A DNA stretch of 64,000 nucleotides from Chitinimonas prasina. GTDB taxonomy: Bacteria; Pseudomonadota; Gammaproteobacteria; Burkholderiales; Chitinimonadaceae. The stretch is taken from the NCBI RefSeq assembly GCF_030160395.1, contig NZ_BSOG01000002.1, positions 186,001 to 250,000 on the forward strand. The letters run 5' to 3'. The first letter of the stretch is position 1, and each line of letters opens with the position of its first letter. The position numbers and the translations under genes are program-made. Under the pieces are notes generated by a model. The model worked only from the letters and a program-made list of their open reading frames with translations, was not told where the DNA came from and did no database searches. Of the stretch, positions 34,677 through 44,702 are shown piece by piece.

Positions 34677-35239
34677 GCGGCTATCAGGCTCGACGCCGAA
34701 CACCGGCGGGGCTACATCTCAGCCGTAGGGGCGGAGGGACTGGGAGAGTCTGCTGGCTTTTGCATGTGTTGACGTCTAGCGCCAGGGGTGCCCTGGCGCC
34801 TGCTCGGCCAGTTGGATGTGTTTGGTTCAGCATAGGCGGCTGTCGTCGCCTTCGCCCTTGCCGGCCAGGCGAGCATCAGGGTCGGTGGTCGAATCGCGTG
34901 TTTTGTTCTTGCGCTTCTGGCCAATGAAGTCGCCCGGAGGACTAAGGGGGGCGTCGCTCGATGGCTTGACTTTATCCTTGCGCACGAAGGATTTATGCGA
35001 AGCCCAAGCGCCGATCTGCGTGGCATCGGCGCTGAAATGCGCGTCGGTAGTCAGGCCACTCCATCGGGTTAGGCCCTTCGCCCGCTCGAAGAACAGCCGC
35101 CAGAGTGGCAAGGCGCAGCGTTTTTCAACAGCCTGACAGCGCACGGGCAAGAGTAAATCCACTGACCAACCTGTATGCACGGAAAAAACGATTCACCGCT
35201 CTTGAAGGTCTTTGCAAAGCCTGGTCAGCATAGAAATGT
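34677..35239. other. Non-coding stretch with a transposase remnant
   Basis: 563 bases between the hydrolase and the methyltransferase gene. The only thing recognised is the IS5-type transposase fragment listed separately. The rest shows no convincing gene. Confidence 0.6.
34827..35060 (-). pseudogene. IS5-family transposase remnant
   Basis: Reading on the - strand from about 35048 gives TTDAHFSADATQIGAWASHK and then SFVRKD, followed later by DFIGQKRKNKTRDSTTDPDA and RLAGKGEGDDSRLC. This is the internal DDE-region signature of IS5-group transposases (HFS.D.T.I.AWASHKS ... GQKRKN.T..STTDPDARL). Both ends are missing: it stops after RLC where intact proteins continue YMGH. No terminal repeats were found, so it is an immobile fragment. 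Confidence 0.75.
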
Positions 35240-36082
35240 TTACAGCGGTTTTTGAATAACAATCCACATGTTATCGCTGGTCGGCAGACGATCCGAAACG
35301 CTGAATTTCTCGACACGAAAACCGATTCCCACGCACATCGCGGTCAAATTCGCGGGGGTGAAGTAATTGACATGGTCAGGCAATCTAAAACCGCACCACT
35401 TCTTGCCTCGCGCTATTCTATTTAACGAAGCGAAATTTGGAACTTTTATGATGCAATGACCACCCGCCTTGAGGCTGCGAAAGGCTTCAGACAACAATCC
35501 CCTGGGCTCGCATTCATGTTCAAGAAATGCACTCATTACAATACCGGTGAAGTTCATCTCCTGAAATTCGGCCAACCCCGAAAGTGCGTTGTTATGCACT
35601 ACATAACCGCCGCGTGCTGCAGCCACACCATTCGCTTGGGCGGCAAGAGCCTTTGAGATTTCGATGCCGTGAGGGATATAAATCGAATCAAGACTCATCA
35701 TAATTCCACCTCCCGCGCAGCCAATATCCAACACTTTGCCTGCTAGAAAGTACTGGCGAATGAGTGTGCCGAGTTTGTCTCTTTTGAGCCATCTCCGACG
35801 AATTGTTTTAAGTACCTTACTTACTGATTGCTTGATCGGCTCTTCGGTAATCCGTCGTTCGGTTTCGGCTGCAGACGTCTTTTCCCAAGCAAACTCTTCA
35901 CTCAGGCGCTCATAAACAGGAACAGTTTCTAGATAGACGAAATCACAAGCACTGCACTGTTTTATCGGCCATTCATTGCTCCCGAATTCAGAAGGGGCCA
36001 GCCGGGTGTTATCTTGCCCGCAGTTCGGACAAAATCGCACGCAAGTATTGCGCTGTTCTGTGCTGCGCTGTGCTGTTTCCAT
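35240..36082 (-). CDS. Class I SAM-dependent methyltransferase with N-terminal zinc-ribbon-like motif
   Basis: A 280-residue protein. The N-terminus has CxxC pairs, FCPNCGQDN and KQCSACDFVYLE, typical of the metal-binding head of sugar- and lipid-type methyltransferases. The SAM-binding motif is GKVLDIGCAGGGIMMSL, and later motifs are IVMSAFLEHECEPRGLLSEA and LKAGGHCIIKVPNFASLNRI. The DNA is visibly more AT-rich and codon use differs from the flanking genes, which with the transposase remnants on both sides suggests acquisition by transfer. The substrate is unknown; polysaccharide or natural-product methylation are possible. Confidence 0.82.
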   Translation of the reverse strand: METAQRSTEQRNTCVRFCPNCGQDNTRLAPSEFGSNEWPIKQCSACDFVYLETVPVYERLSEEFAWEKTSAAETERRITEEPIKQSVSKVLKTIRRRWLKRDKLGTLIRQYFLAGKVLDIGCAGGGIMMSLDSIYIPHGIEISKALAAQANGVAAARGGYVVHNNALSGLAEFQEMNFTGIVMSAFLEHECEPRGLLSEAFRSLKAGGHCIIKVPNFASLNRIARGKKWCGFRLPDHVNYFTPANLTAMCVGIGFRVEKFSVSDRLPTSDNMWIVIQKPL

Positions 36083-36875
36083 AATGTGCCATTTGTGATT
36101 TGTCAGGACAATTTCTGTCGTCCGCCGATGCCATGGCGTAAATTTTTACCGGAGAATTGCTAATTGATAAAATCATCAAGCAGCAGTTTTGACAGCGCTT
36201 ACATTTGCGTCATATTTACCCCTTCTGTACTATCGGAAATATTCTTCTGCGCACGACACTAGCACATCACGGCAAGCAACGCCAGGAACGTGTGCGGCGT
36301 CTGTTCAGTGGGGCTGCCGCTTAGCGTTTGTGGGGCCTAGCAGGCCACTGGGAAACGATTTTGAGCGGGAGAAGTTGACTTAAAGCGCCCCTTCAATATC
36401 CTGATTTGCTCAAATCTTAGGCAGATCCTGCTCGATTTATAGGCAAACAGCATAATTTTTCGCATTTCTCGAGCCGCCGACGACAGCCGAAATTGTTTTT
36501 CAACGGACTGTTAAGGCTGAAATAGGCTGGGCTGTTTTATTTCAGCAGCTTCTCGCCTCCCGGCCACCGCCTTTGGGCGCACCGCAGGTGCGATTCAATT
36601 ACGTGAGCGCTCCGTGCTACCAGCCCGACAAGCTGCCAATCCGGATCATGTTAAAGACCGAGAAACCCAGCAGCATTTGGGCGAACACCTTCTCTCGGCT
36701 GATCGACTTGGTCTTGCGCACTGCACTCACTGTTTGGGCTCAGTCAGAGCCTTCCACAACCCGCGTACGCATCTATTGGGCTCAGCTTGTAGCCAATTTA
36801 CCGAGTCGTACGCTTGTCGATTGCGCTGACCGATTTCTTTCAATGGCCTGCTCGTCGTGTAAAGTGATGGGGGGT
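36083..36875. other. Gene-poor, rearranged-looking region
   Basis: 793 bases without a convincing gene. Part is AT-rich. A short - strand frame at 36617-36721 resembles the end of a transposase (listed separately). The + strand frames here have no recognisable content. Confidence 0.6.
36617..36721 (-). pseudogene. Possible transposase C-terminal remnant
   Basis: A 35-codon frame reads VRKTKSISREKVFAQMLLGF and then SVFNMIRIGSLSGW before a stop. The pattern resembles the C-terminal end of IS4/IS5-type transposases, and upstream codons in the same frame are interrupted by stops. The identification is tentative and is supported mainly by the IS5 remnant 1.6 kb away. Confidence 0.35.
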
Positions 36876-37484
36876 TCAGATGGCGCCAGTATCCTTCAGC
36901 AGGGCTGCCACGGCCTCGGCCATCTGCTGATAGCCCTCGGCATTTGGGTGTATCGCGTCGCTCTTGAGGGCACCCTGAGTCAGGATATCTTCCAGTGCCT
37001 CGGCCTCGAGTGGCACGCTGTATTCCTTGGCCAATTCGGCATAGAAATCCGGCACATCCACCCCGAAGCCGGGCTTGGGTGTGGCGATCAGTACCACGGG
37101 CAGTTTGCGGCTACGGGCTTCATCCAGCATCTTGCGCAGGTTGCCTACCGTCTCGGCTTCGTCCAGCCGCCTCAGGAAATCATTGCCGCCCAGGCACAGT
37201 ATCACCAGGCCAGGCTGGGTTTCGTCCAGCACAGTGGCAAAGCGGGCCACGCCATCGGCCGTGGTGTTGCCCGGTATGCCGGCGTTTTCCACCTTGCGGC
37301 CTATCAGCCCTGCCAGCACGGCAGGGTAGCTGGTTTCAGGTGTGGCGCCGGTGCCAAAGGTGAGGCTGTCGCCGAAGGCCAGTACCGTGGCGGTGCTGGG
37401 TAGGCGGGGAAGTTCGGCTTGTTTGCCACAGCTGATCAACAAGGCGAGCAACAGCAAGGTGGCAAGACGGGCGATGAAGGTCAT
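36876..37484 (-). CDS. SGNH/GDSL lipoprotein esterase (TesA-like arylesterase)
   Basis: A 202-residue hydrolase. Block I is VLAFGDSLTFGTGA with the catalytic Ser in GDSL. Block II is the Gly in ENAGIPGNTT. Block III is LCLGGNDFLR with GGND, and block V is SDAIHPNAEGY with Asp and His. This is the TesA/arylesterase family acting on acyl esters. The N-terminus MTFIARLATLLLLALLISCG ends in a lipobox, so it is probably a periplasmic lipoprotein, while TesA itself is a soluble periplasmic protein. The start at 37484 has AAGGAG in front. It is divergent from smc. Confidence 0.87.
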   Translation of the reverse strand: MTFIARLATLLLLALLISCGKQAELPRLPSTATVLAFGDSLTFGTGATPETSYPAVLAGLIGRKVENAGIPGNTTADGVARFATVLDETQPGLVILCLGGNDFLRRLDEAETVGNLRKMLDEARSRKLPVVLIATPKPGFGVDVPDFYAELAKEYSVPLEAEALEDILTQGALKSDAIHPNAEGYQQMAEAVAALLKDTGAI

Positions 37485-37614
37485 AGTGGGCTCCTTGCTC
37501 ACCATGTTAGAGCCTGTGGTCTGCGCTGTCTCTCCCACTGAAATCATGCACGGATGGCTCGGTAGGCCTGCGCATCGTTTACAATCCGCCGACCCCATCC
37601 CCTACCCACAGCCT

Positions 37615-40600
37615 GTGCGCCTTACCCACGTCAAACTTGCCGGTTTCAAGAGCTTTGTCGACCCCACCGCGATACCGGTGCCGGGCCAGCTCGTAGCCGT
37701 GGTTGGCCCCAATGGTTGCGGCAAGTCCAATGTGATCGACGCCGTGCGCTGGGTGCTGGGCGAGTCCTCGGCCAAGCAACTGCGTGGCGAATCCATGCAG
37801 GATGTGATTTTCAACGGATCGACCAGCCGCAAGCCGGTCAGCCGCGCCTCGGTCGAGCTGGTGTTCGACAACAGCGAGGGCAGGGCGGCGGGGGCCTGGT
37901 CGCAGTACGCCGAGATTAGCATCAAGCGGGTGCTGACACGGCAGGGCGAATCGTCCTACCACATCAATAATATCCAGTGCCGGCGCAAGGACATTGCCGA
38001 CCTGTTTCTGGGTACGGGCGTAGGTACGCGTGGCTATGCGGTGATCGAGCAGGGCATGATCTCGCGCATCATCGAAGCCAGGCCCGAGGAGTTGCGTGCG
38101 TTTCTGGAGGAAGCCGCCGGGGTATCCAAGTATAAGGAGCGGCGTAAGGAGACGGAAAGCCGCATTGCCGATACGCGTGAAAACCTCTCGCGGGTGGACG
38201 ACATAAGGCAGGAACTGGCTGGCCAGCTGGAGAAACTGGAAACCCAGGCTGGCGTGGCTGCCCAATATAACGATTATCGTCACCGGCTGACCGAGCGCCA
38301 GAACCTGCTGGCCTTGCAGCGCAAGCTCGATGCTGAGCGCGACGAGGCACGTTGCCGCAGCGAAATTGCGGCCGCACAGACAGCGTTGGAATCGCAGACC
38401 GGCAGGCTACGCGATACAGAAGCAGCTATCGAGCTGCTTCGCGAAGCGCACTATGATGCCAATGACCGAGTCAGCGAGGCGCAAACCATACTGGCAGACG
38501 CCAGCGCCACGGTGGCGCGCATGGAGCAAAAGCTGCTGCATCTGCGCGAAACCCGGCAGCGCCTGACCCAGCAACAGAACCAAGCCAAACAACGGCTGGA
38601 TGAGTTGGGCCGGCAAGCGCAGGGGCTGGAGGCTGAGCGTGAGGAGTGGCGGTTCAAGCGCGACGAAGCAGTTATGGCGCAGGAAGACGTGCAGCTCAAC
38701 CTGCTGGCCGAGCAAGAGGCACTGCCCAGGCTGGAGGAAGCATACAGGAACCATGAAGCCGAACTGGCCGAGGCGCAGCTCGCCTATTCACATGCACGCC
38801 AAACCAAGCAATTGGCTGAGCAGCAGCTACAACACCTGGACCGTAGCCTGGCACAGCTGCAGCAAAGGCGAGACAAGCAGGAAGGCGAACTGCGCAACCT
38901 GCCCGAGCCCGATACCGAGCTGCTGGCCGAAAAACGCATGGTGCTGGAAGAGCTGGGACTGAGTCTTGAGGATGCACAGGCACGTCTGCTTGAGCTTGAT
39001 ACGACGCTGCACGGCGCCGAGGAGGCCCGTGGCAGCCACCGCAGGGAAGTGGAGCGACTGCGCACCGAGCGGGCGGAACTTAGTGCCCGCCATGATGCCC
39101 TGGCCAAGCTGCAGGCGCAGGCGGGTGCGGACAAGGCGCTGGATGGCTGGCTGACACGGCTGGGGCTGGCCGATGCCCCCAGGGTGTTCCGCCATCTCAA
39201 GATCAGCCCAGGCTGGGAGCTGGCCGTAGAGGCAGCCCTGCGCGAGCGTATGAATGCGGTGGTCAAGGCCGGGGCCAGCATGGCGGACCGTGCACCGGCG
39301 AGGCTGAGCTGGGTGGAGCCTGCCGGCACGATGCCTGCTGCGCCAGGCGCACTGGCAGGCGCCAACCCCTTGCTGAATCACGTCAGCACCGATCTGGCTG
39401 GGTTGCAGCCAGCGCTGACCGATTGGTTGGCACAGGTATGGTGCGTGGCCAGTGATGCCGACCTGGCAACCATGCAGGCGCAACTGCCGCCAGGTGGCCT
39501 GCTGATCGCGCCATCCGGCCATGCTGCCAGCCGCCACGCCATTCATTTCTACGCACCGGACAACGCCCTGGCTGGCATGCTGCAACGCGAGCGGGAATTG
39601 GCTGAACTGGCTGGCAAGCTGACCCTGGCAGGCCCGGCTCTTGAGGCTGAGACGGCGGCCCTGCATGCCGCCGAGCAAAAGTTGGGCGAGTTGCACGGCG
39701 AGCTCAAGCACGCCCGGACCAAGCTTGACGCGCTACGTCAGCAGCGGGGCGAGCGGCAGGTCGAGGTTGCACGGCTTAGCCAGGCGGCCGAGCAAGCGCA
39801 GAGCCGCCGTGCAGCCTTGCAGGCGGAAATCGCCGAGATAGGCGAGGAAGCAGCGGAACTGGCCTTGGAGCGTGAGGAGGTCAAGCTGGAAGCGGAAACG
39901 GCCGCCAGCGAGTTGCCCGAGCATGAGCGGTCGGTGGAGCGCGCCAAGCTGGCCAGGGTGGAATCCGAAACCGCACTCGATATACAACGTGGCCGCCTGC
40001 GCCAAGCCGAGCGCCAGGCACAGGAAACCGGCTTTGCACGGCAATCGTCAGAAGCCCGGCTGGGCGAGCTGGAGCGCCGCCACGGCGACCTGGCGCAGCA
40101 GATGGAGGAAGCCAGACTCAGGCTGGAGGAAGCCAGCTTTGATCTGGAAGGCATAGACGAAGGCGAGTTCGATATCGGCTTTCAGGACGCGGTCAACCAG
40201 CGGGCCGACAAGGAGCGGACGTTGGCAGGCCTGCGCGATGCTGCCAATGCCGCTACCAATGCGCTCAAGGAAAAAGAGCTGGAAAAGCACCAGGTAGAGC
40301 AAGGCTTTGACCCGTTGCGCGACAAGGTGGGCGAGCTGCGGCTGAAGGAGCAGGAGGCGCGGCTGGCACTGGAGCGCTTCACCCAGGAACTGGACGAGGC
40401 GGGCGCGGATGTGGCGGCCTTGCTGCCCCTGATTGGCGATGGGCTCAAGATCAATTCGCTGGTCAGTGAAATCGGCAAGCTTACCCAGGCGATCAGCGCC
40501 CTGGGTAACGTCAACCTGGCGGCACTGGACGAGCTGAACGCTGCACGCGAACGCAAGACCTATCTGGATAGCCAGGCGGCCGACCTGATAGAAGCCATGG

Positions 40601-41115
40601 AGACGCTGGAATCGGCCATACGCAAGATAGACCGCGAAACCCGGACCATGCTGCAAACCACCTATGACACGGTGAACAGCAACCTGCAGGAGCTCTTCCC
40701 CCTGCTGTTCGGTGGTGGTCATGCCGAGTTGATATTGACGGGCGACGAGATACTGGATGCGGGCATCCAGATCATGGCGCAACCGCCCGGCAAGAAGAAC
40801 GCTACCATCCACCTGCTATCGGGCGGCGAAAAGGCACTGACGGCTCTTTCGCTGGTGTTTTCGCTGTTCCGCCTCAATCCTGCCCCCTTCTGCCTGCTGG
40901 ACGAGGTGGATGCCCCATTGGACGATGCCAACACAGGCCGTTTCTGCCAGATGGTGAAGCGCATGGCCGAGAAAACCCAGTTCCTCTATATCAGCCACAA
41001 CAAGATCACCATGGAAATGGCAGATCAACTGGTGGGCATCACCATGCAGGAGCAGGGGGTGAGCCGGGTGGTGGCGGTGGATATCCAGCAGGCGCTGGAG
41101 ATGGCCACGCCTTAG
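37615..41115 (+). CDS. smc: Chromosome segregation ATPase SMC
   Basis: A 1166-residue SMC protein of normal length. Walker A is VVGPNGCGKSNVIDAVRWVL near residue 30. Two long coiled coils flank a hinge at about residues 505-650 (WLTRLGLADAPRVFRHLKIS). The C-terminal head has the signature LLSGGEKALTALSLVFSLFR and Walker B APFCLLDEVDAPLDDANTGR. It forms the V-shaped dimer that compacts and separates chromosomes with ScpA and ScpB. The GTG start at 37615 is chosen because SMC proteins begin RLTHVKLAGFKSF; earlier codons lie in the tesA region. ScpAB and zipA genes are not adjacent. Confidence 0.95.
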   Translation: MRLTHVKLAGFKSFVDPTAIPVPGQLVAVVGPNGCGKSNVIDAVRWVLGESSAKQLRGESMQDVIFNGSTSRKPVSRASVELVFDNSEGRAAGAWSQYAEISIKRVLTRQGESSYHINNIQCRRKDIADLFLGTGVGTRGYAVIEQGMISRIIEARPEELRAFLEEAAGVSKYKERRKETESRIADTRENLSRVDDIRQELAGQLEKLETQAGVAAQYNDYRHRLTERQNLLALQRKLDAERDEARCRSEIAAAQTALESQTGRLRDTEAAIELLREAHYDANDRVSEAQTILADASATVARMEQKLLHLRETRQRLTQQQNQAKQRLDELGRQAQGLEAEREEWRFKRDEAVMAQEDVQLNLLAEQEALPRLEEAYRNHEAELAEAQLAYSHARQTKQLAEQQLQHLDRSLAQLQQRRDKQEGELRNLPEPDTELLAEKRMVLEELGLSLEDAQARLLELDTTLHGAEEARGSHRREVERLRTERAELSARHDALAKLQAQAGADKALDGWLTRLGLADAPRVFRHLKISPGWELAVEAALRERMNAVVKAGASMADRAPARLSWVEPAGTMPAAPGALAGANPLLNHVSTDLAGLQPALTDWLAQVWCVASDADLATMQAQLPPGGLLIAPSGHAASRHAIHFYAPDNALAGMLQRERELAELAGKLTLAGPALEAETAALHAAEQKLGELHGELKHARTKLDALRQQRGERQVEVARLSQAAEQAQSRRAALQAEIAEIGEEAAELALEREEVKLEAETAASELPEHERSVERAKLARVESETALDIQRGRLRQAERQAQETGFARQSSEARLGELERRHGDLAQQMEEARLRLEEASFDLEGIDEGEFDIGFQDAVNQRADKERTLAGLRDAANAATNALKEKELEKHQVEQGFDPLRDKVGELRLKEQEARLALERFTQELDEAGADVAALLPLIGDGLKINSLVSEIGKLTQAISALGNVNLAALDELNAARERKTYLDSQAADLIEAMETLESAIRKIDRETRTMLQTTYDTVNSNLQELFPLLFGGGHAELILTGDEILDAGIQIMAQPPGKKNATIHLLSGGEKALTALSLVFSLFRLNPAPFCLLDEVDAPLDDANTGRFCQMVKRMAEKTQFLYISHNKITMEMADQLVGITMQEQGVSRVVAVDIQQALEMATP

Positions 41116-41225
41116 ATGACGGGTTTTCGCCAGTAAGCCATTGAATATATGGCTGATGCACCCCGGCATTTTCCTATTGCGTTCACCTTGGGCCAACTAC
41201 ACTGGTAGTCCGACGGGAGCGCATC

Positions 41226-41945
41226 GTGCCTGGCATTCGATACCTTGCGTTGTTTTGCCTCTGGCCTGCCTATACACAGGCAAGCGGCCTGCTGCTGACC
41301 ACCGAGGATTCACCCCCTGCGCAGATGATGCGTGAAGGGGTGTTGGCAGGGCGCTCGGTCGACAAGGTGCGCGAGATCATGCGGCGTACCGGCACCCAAT
41401 ACGATATGCAACTACTGCCTTGGGCCAGGGCCTACGAGTTGGCCCTGCGGCCAGGGGCGCTGGCATGCGTGTTCAGCACTACCCGCAATGTGCAGCGCGA
41501 AGGCCAGTTCAAATGGGTAGGCCCGCTCACCAAGAGCGACTGGGTGCTGTTTGGCCAGGCCGGCCGGGATTACGGTATCAAGAGCCTGGCCGATGTACGC
41601 CGATATGTGGTGGGAACCTATAACGCCGATGTGCGCGATGCCTGGCTGAAGGAACGCGGCTTCCGGGTGGATACCGCCCCGCAGGACGAAATGAACCCGC
41701 GCAAGCTGATGGCAGGACGCATAGACCTGTGGGCCAATGATGCGGACGTGGGCCGCATCCTGTTGCAAAACCAGGGTCTGGAAACCGAAATCAGGCCGGT
41801 ATACACCTTTCACAGCCTGGGGCTATATCTGGCCTGTAATCCCGCTGTGCCGGACGGGCTGATCAGCCGCTTGCAGATTGCCTATGACGACATGGCACGG
41901 GATGGCTTTAACCGGCGTATCGATTCTGAGTACGACAAATACTGA
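41226..41945 (+). CDS. Periplasmic amino-acid-type solute-binding protein (SBP_bac_3-like)
   Basis: A 239-residue exported protein with a short signal peptide ending in QASG. The sequence LLLTTEDSPPAQMM..., LPWARAYELALRPGALACVF and KLMAGRIDLWANDADVG fits the small family 3 solute-binding domains that stand alone without transporter genes. Such proteins often act as ligand sensors. The start is GTG at 41226 with GGGAG in front. It is convergent with glnD. Confidence 0.75.
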   Translation: MPGIRYLALFCLWPAYTQASGLLLTTEDSPPAQMMREGVLAGRSVDKVREIMRRTGTQYDMQLLPWARAYELALRPGALACVFSTTRNVQREGQFKWVGPLTKSDWVLFGQAGRDYGIKSLADVRRYVVGTYNADVRDAWLKERGFRVDTAPQDEMNPRKLMAGRIDLWANDADVGRILLQNQGLETEIRPVYTFHSLGLYLACNPAVPDGLISRLQIAYDDMARDGFNRRIDSEYDKY

Positions 41946-42024
41946 GCTTTAAGCTGGATGTGCAACAGCCCGGCAAAAGCCTGATTATTCAAGGCTGAAA
42001 CTGCATGCAGGCATGGCACCCATA

Positions 42025-42049
42025 CCGCTTGCCATATCGCGGCAAGCGG
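42025..42049. terminator. Small hairpin between convergent genes
   Basis: CCGCTTGCC (42025-42033) and GGCAAGCGG (42041-42049) pair perfectly with a 7-base loop, between the binding-protein gene ending at 41945 and glnD ending at 42063. No T-run follows. Confidence 0.35.
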
Positions 42050-42062
42050 CAGCGCCGATCAC

Positions 42063-44702
42063 TCAAACCCGCAAAGTTTCCATCAAGTCTGCCTCCAGCC
42101 TCACCAGGCTCTTGGGGTCGGCCAGGGCGTTGCCCGAGATGGTGAAGGTATCCTCGGCGCGCTCGCCCAGCGTCATGATCTTGGCGGAGTGGATGGCGAT
42201 GCCGTGCGCGGAGAGTACCCGGGCGATGCGGGAGAGCAGGCCTGGGCGGTCGCCGGCGATCAACGAGAGAATGTGCAGCTTCTGCTTGTCGTCTTGCCGT
42301 ATCAACACTTGCGGTGGTAGCGGGAAGTGCTTGAGCACGCGGCTGACGCGGCCGCTGAGGGGGGGCGGCAGCGGATCGTCGCGGATAATGAGCTGAGTCA
42401 GCTCGTATTCAATGTAGCCTACCAGGTCGCGGTAATCGATATCGCGGCCATCGGCGACATGGACATAGAAGCTGTCGAGCGCATAGCCCTTGAGTGTGGT
42501 GTAGATCTTTGCGTCGAAGATGCTGTAGCCAGCGCGCTCGAAGAAGGCGCAGATGCGGGCGAACAGGTCGGGCCGGTCGGGGCAGTAAACCAGCACCTGC
42601 AGGCCACCATCGGCCTCGGCAGGGCGGGCCCGTATGGTGATCTCGTCGTGATCGAACCGGCCCCACAAGACCCGGCCATGCCATGCGATTTCGGGGGCGT
42701 CGTGGCGCAGGAAGTAAACCGGGTCCAGTGTTTTCCAGAACGGCAGATGGGCATCATCGCGCAGGCCATGGCGACGCATCAGGCTTTCGGCTTCGCTACG
42801 GCGTTCGTACAGAGCGTCGTTGGCGTTGAGGGTTTCGCCGGTCAGGTAGCGGCGGGTAGCGCGGAACAGGTCCTCCAACAGCTTGGCTTTCCAGGCGTTC
42901 CACACCTTGGGGCTGGTGCCACGGATATCGGCCACGGTCAGCAGGTAGAGCGCATTGAGGTGGCGCTCATCGCGGACGATCTGGGCAAAGGCGGCTACCG
43001 TGTCGGGGTCATACACATCTTGCTTCTGCGCCACACTGGACATGGTCAGGTGGTGTTCCACCAGCCAGGCCACCATATCGGTGTCTTCCTTACTCAGGCC
43101 GTGGCTGACGCAGAACTCGCGGGCATCGACCTTACCCAGCTGCGAATGATCTCCGCCGCGTCCCTTGCCTATGTCGTGGAACAAAGCTGCCAGGTAGAGC
43201 ACTTCCGGCCGCTCGAAGGCCTCGATCAACTGAGAGCAGGCGGGGTATTCATGGTTGAAAGCGGGCGTGGCAAAGCGGCGCAGGTTGCGCAGCACCATGA
43301 GGATATGTTCATCCACGGTATAGACGTGGAACAAGTCGTGCTGCATGCGGCCGACTATCTTGCCGAAAGCGGGGATATAGCGGCCTAGTACGCCGTACTG
43401 GTTCATACGGCGCATGACCCGGGTGGTGCCCCAGGGCTGCCGCATGATCTCCATGAACAGCGCCTTGTTGGCCGGGTCACGGCGGAAGGCGGCGTTGATA
43501 CGGGGACGGGCGTGCCATAGCGCACGTAGGGTGTCGGCGCCGATGGCGGTGAGCTCTGGGTGCTGCTGCAGGACCAGAAAGGTTTCCAGTATGGCCGATG
43601 GGGTCTGCTCGTAAACCTCGGGATTGGCGATCTCCAGCAGGTGGCCACGAGCAACGAAGCGCTCGTTGATGGGCTGTATCTCCAACTGGGCGCGGCCATA
43701 GAGCGTGCGGCGCAGGGCCTGCAGGATCAGCGGCTGCAGCTGGGCGACAATACGGGCAGACAGATAATAGACCGCCATCAGTTGCTCGCTGGCACGGGCT
43801 GCGCTGGTGTCGGCATAGCCGAAGCGCTTGGCCAGGGCGTTCTGGAAATCGAACAGGATACGGTCTTCGCGCCGGCCTGCAGCCAGGTGCAGGGCAATAC
43901 GGAACGACCAGAGCATTTTCTCTGCGCGCTTCAGCTTGCGCATTTCCTGCCCAGTCAGCATGCCAGCCTTGTGCAGGCCGCTCCAGTCACTGGCAATACC
44001 GCAGGCGCGCGCAAGCCACAGCAGCAGGTGCAAATCGCGCAGGCCGCCTGGTGCCTCTTTTACATTGGGTTCCAATTTGTTGACCGAGCCCTGGTGGCGC
44101 TCATGTCGTTGCTGCTGTTCCAGCAACTTGGCCTCAAAGAAGGCCCTGGGGTCGAGCTGCTTTAATACCCGTTCCATCAGCTCGCTGTAGGCCGCACCGG
44201 AGCCTGACAGCAGCCGGGTCTCCAGCAGCGTGGTCTGCACGGTAATGTCTCGTCCGGCCTCTTCCATGCACTCACTGAGGGTGCGCACGCTGTGGCCAAC
44301 CTCCAGGCCCAGATCCCACAGCAGGCCGATCAGGCTTTCCACTTTGTCCAGCAAAGGCTGGCTGGCACCTTCTGGCAGCAGGAACAGCAGGTCGATATCC
44401 GAGCCGGGGAAGAGTTGCCCACGACCGTAGCCACCCACGGCAATCAAGGCGGCCTGCGGGTCCATCTGCTGCTCGCGCCAGCGTTCGATCAGGAACTGAT
44501 CCACCAAACGTGCATCGGCCTCCAGCAGACTACCGGCCAGCTCTGGGTCGCAGTAGTCGGCATACAAGGCGGTACGGGCACCGTGCAGCTTGCGTTTGAG
44601 ATCGGGAATGGAGAGCGGAGCGTTCATGGCAGCGATATCGGGAAGCTTGTCGCCATCTTCGCTGCTTTGGTGCGGATAGGGAACCATTTCGGGGTTTGTC
44701 AT
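42063..44702 (-). CDS. glnD: Bifunctional uridylyltransferase/uridylyl-removing enzyme GlnD
   Basis: An 879-residue nitrogen sensor. The nucleotidyltransferase domain has GGYGRGQLFPGSDIDLLFLL (GS and D.D of the metal site). The central HD domain has LFHDIGKGRGGDHSQLG for removal of UMP. Two C-terminal ACT domains follow (LQVLVYCPDRPDLFARICAF and LHILSLIAGDRPGLLSRIAR). It uridylylates PII protein when glutamine is low and reverses this when it is high. The ATG at 44702 is taken as start; another at 44627 (MNAPLSIPDL) would give about 854 residues, closer to some betaproteobacterial relatives. Confidence 0.95.
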   Translation of the reverse strand: MTNPEMVPYPHQSSEDGDKLPDIAAMNAPLSIPDLKRKLHGARTALYADYCDPELAGSLLEADARLVDQFLIERWREQQMDPQAALIAVGGYGRGQLFPGSDIDLLFLLPEGASQPLLDKVESLIGLLWDLGLEVGHSVRTLSECMEEAGRDITVQTTLLETRLLSGSGAAYSELMERVLKQLDPRAFFEAKLLEQQQRHERHQGSVNKLEPNVKEAPGGLRDLHLLLWLARACGIASDWSGLHKAGMLTGQEMRKLKRAEKMLWSFRIALHLAAGRREDRILFDFQNALAKRFGYADTSAARASEQLMAVYYLSARIVAQLQPLILQALRRTLYGRAQLEIQPINERFVARGHLLEIANPEVYEQTPSAILETFLVLQQHPELTAIGADTLRALWHARPRINAAFRRDPANKALFMEIMRQPWGTTRVMRRMNQYGVLGRYIPAFGKIVGRMQHDLFHVYTVDEHILMVLRNLRRFATPAFNHEYPACSQLIEAFERPEVLYLAALFHDIGKGRGGDHSQLGKVDAREFCVSHGLSKEDTDMVAWLVEHHLTMSSVAQKQDVYDPDTVAAFAQIVRDERHLNALYLLTVADIRGTSPKVWNAWKAKLLEDLFRATRRYLTGETLNANDALYERRSEAESLMRRHGLRDDAHLPFWKTLDPVYFLRHDAPEIAWHGRVLWGRFDHDEITIRARPAEADGGLQVLVYCPDRPDLFARICAFFERAGYSIFDAKIYTTLKGYALDSFYVHVADGRDIDYRDLVGYIEYELTQLIIRDDPLPPPLSGRVSRVLKHFPLPPQVLIRQDDKQKLHILSLIAGDRPGLLSRIARVLSAHGIAIHSAKIMTLGERAEDTFTISGNALADPKSLVRLEADLMETLRV

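Noticed and set aside
36573-37403. A 276-residue + strand frame across the island and the tesA gene.
   Set aside because: Its last two thirds are the complement of tesA, which has all SGNH blocks; the first third has no identifiable content.
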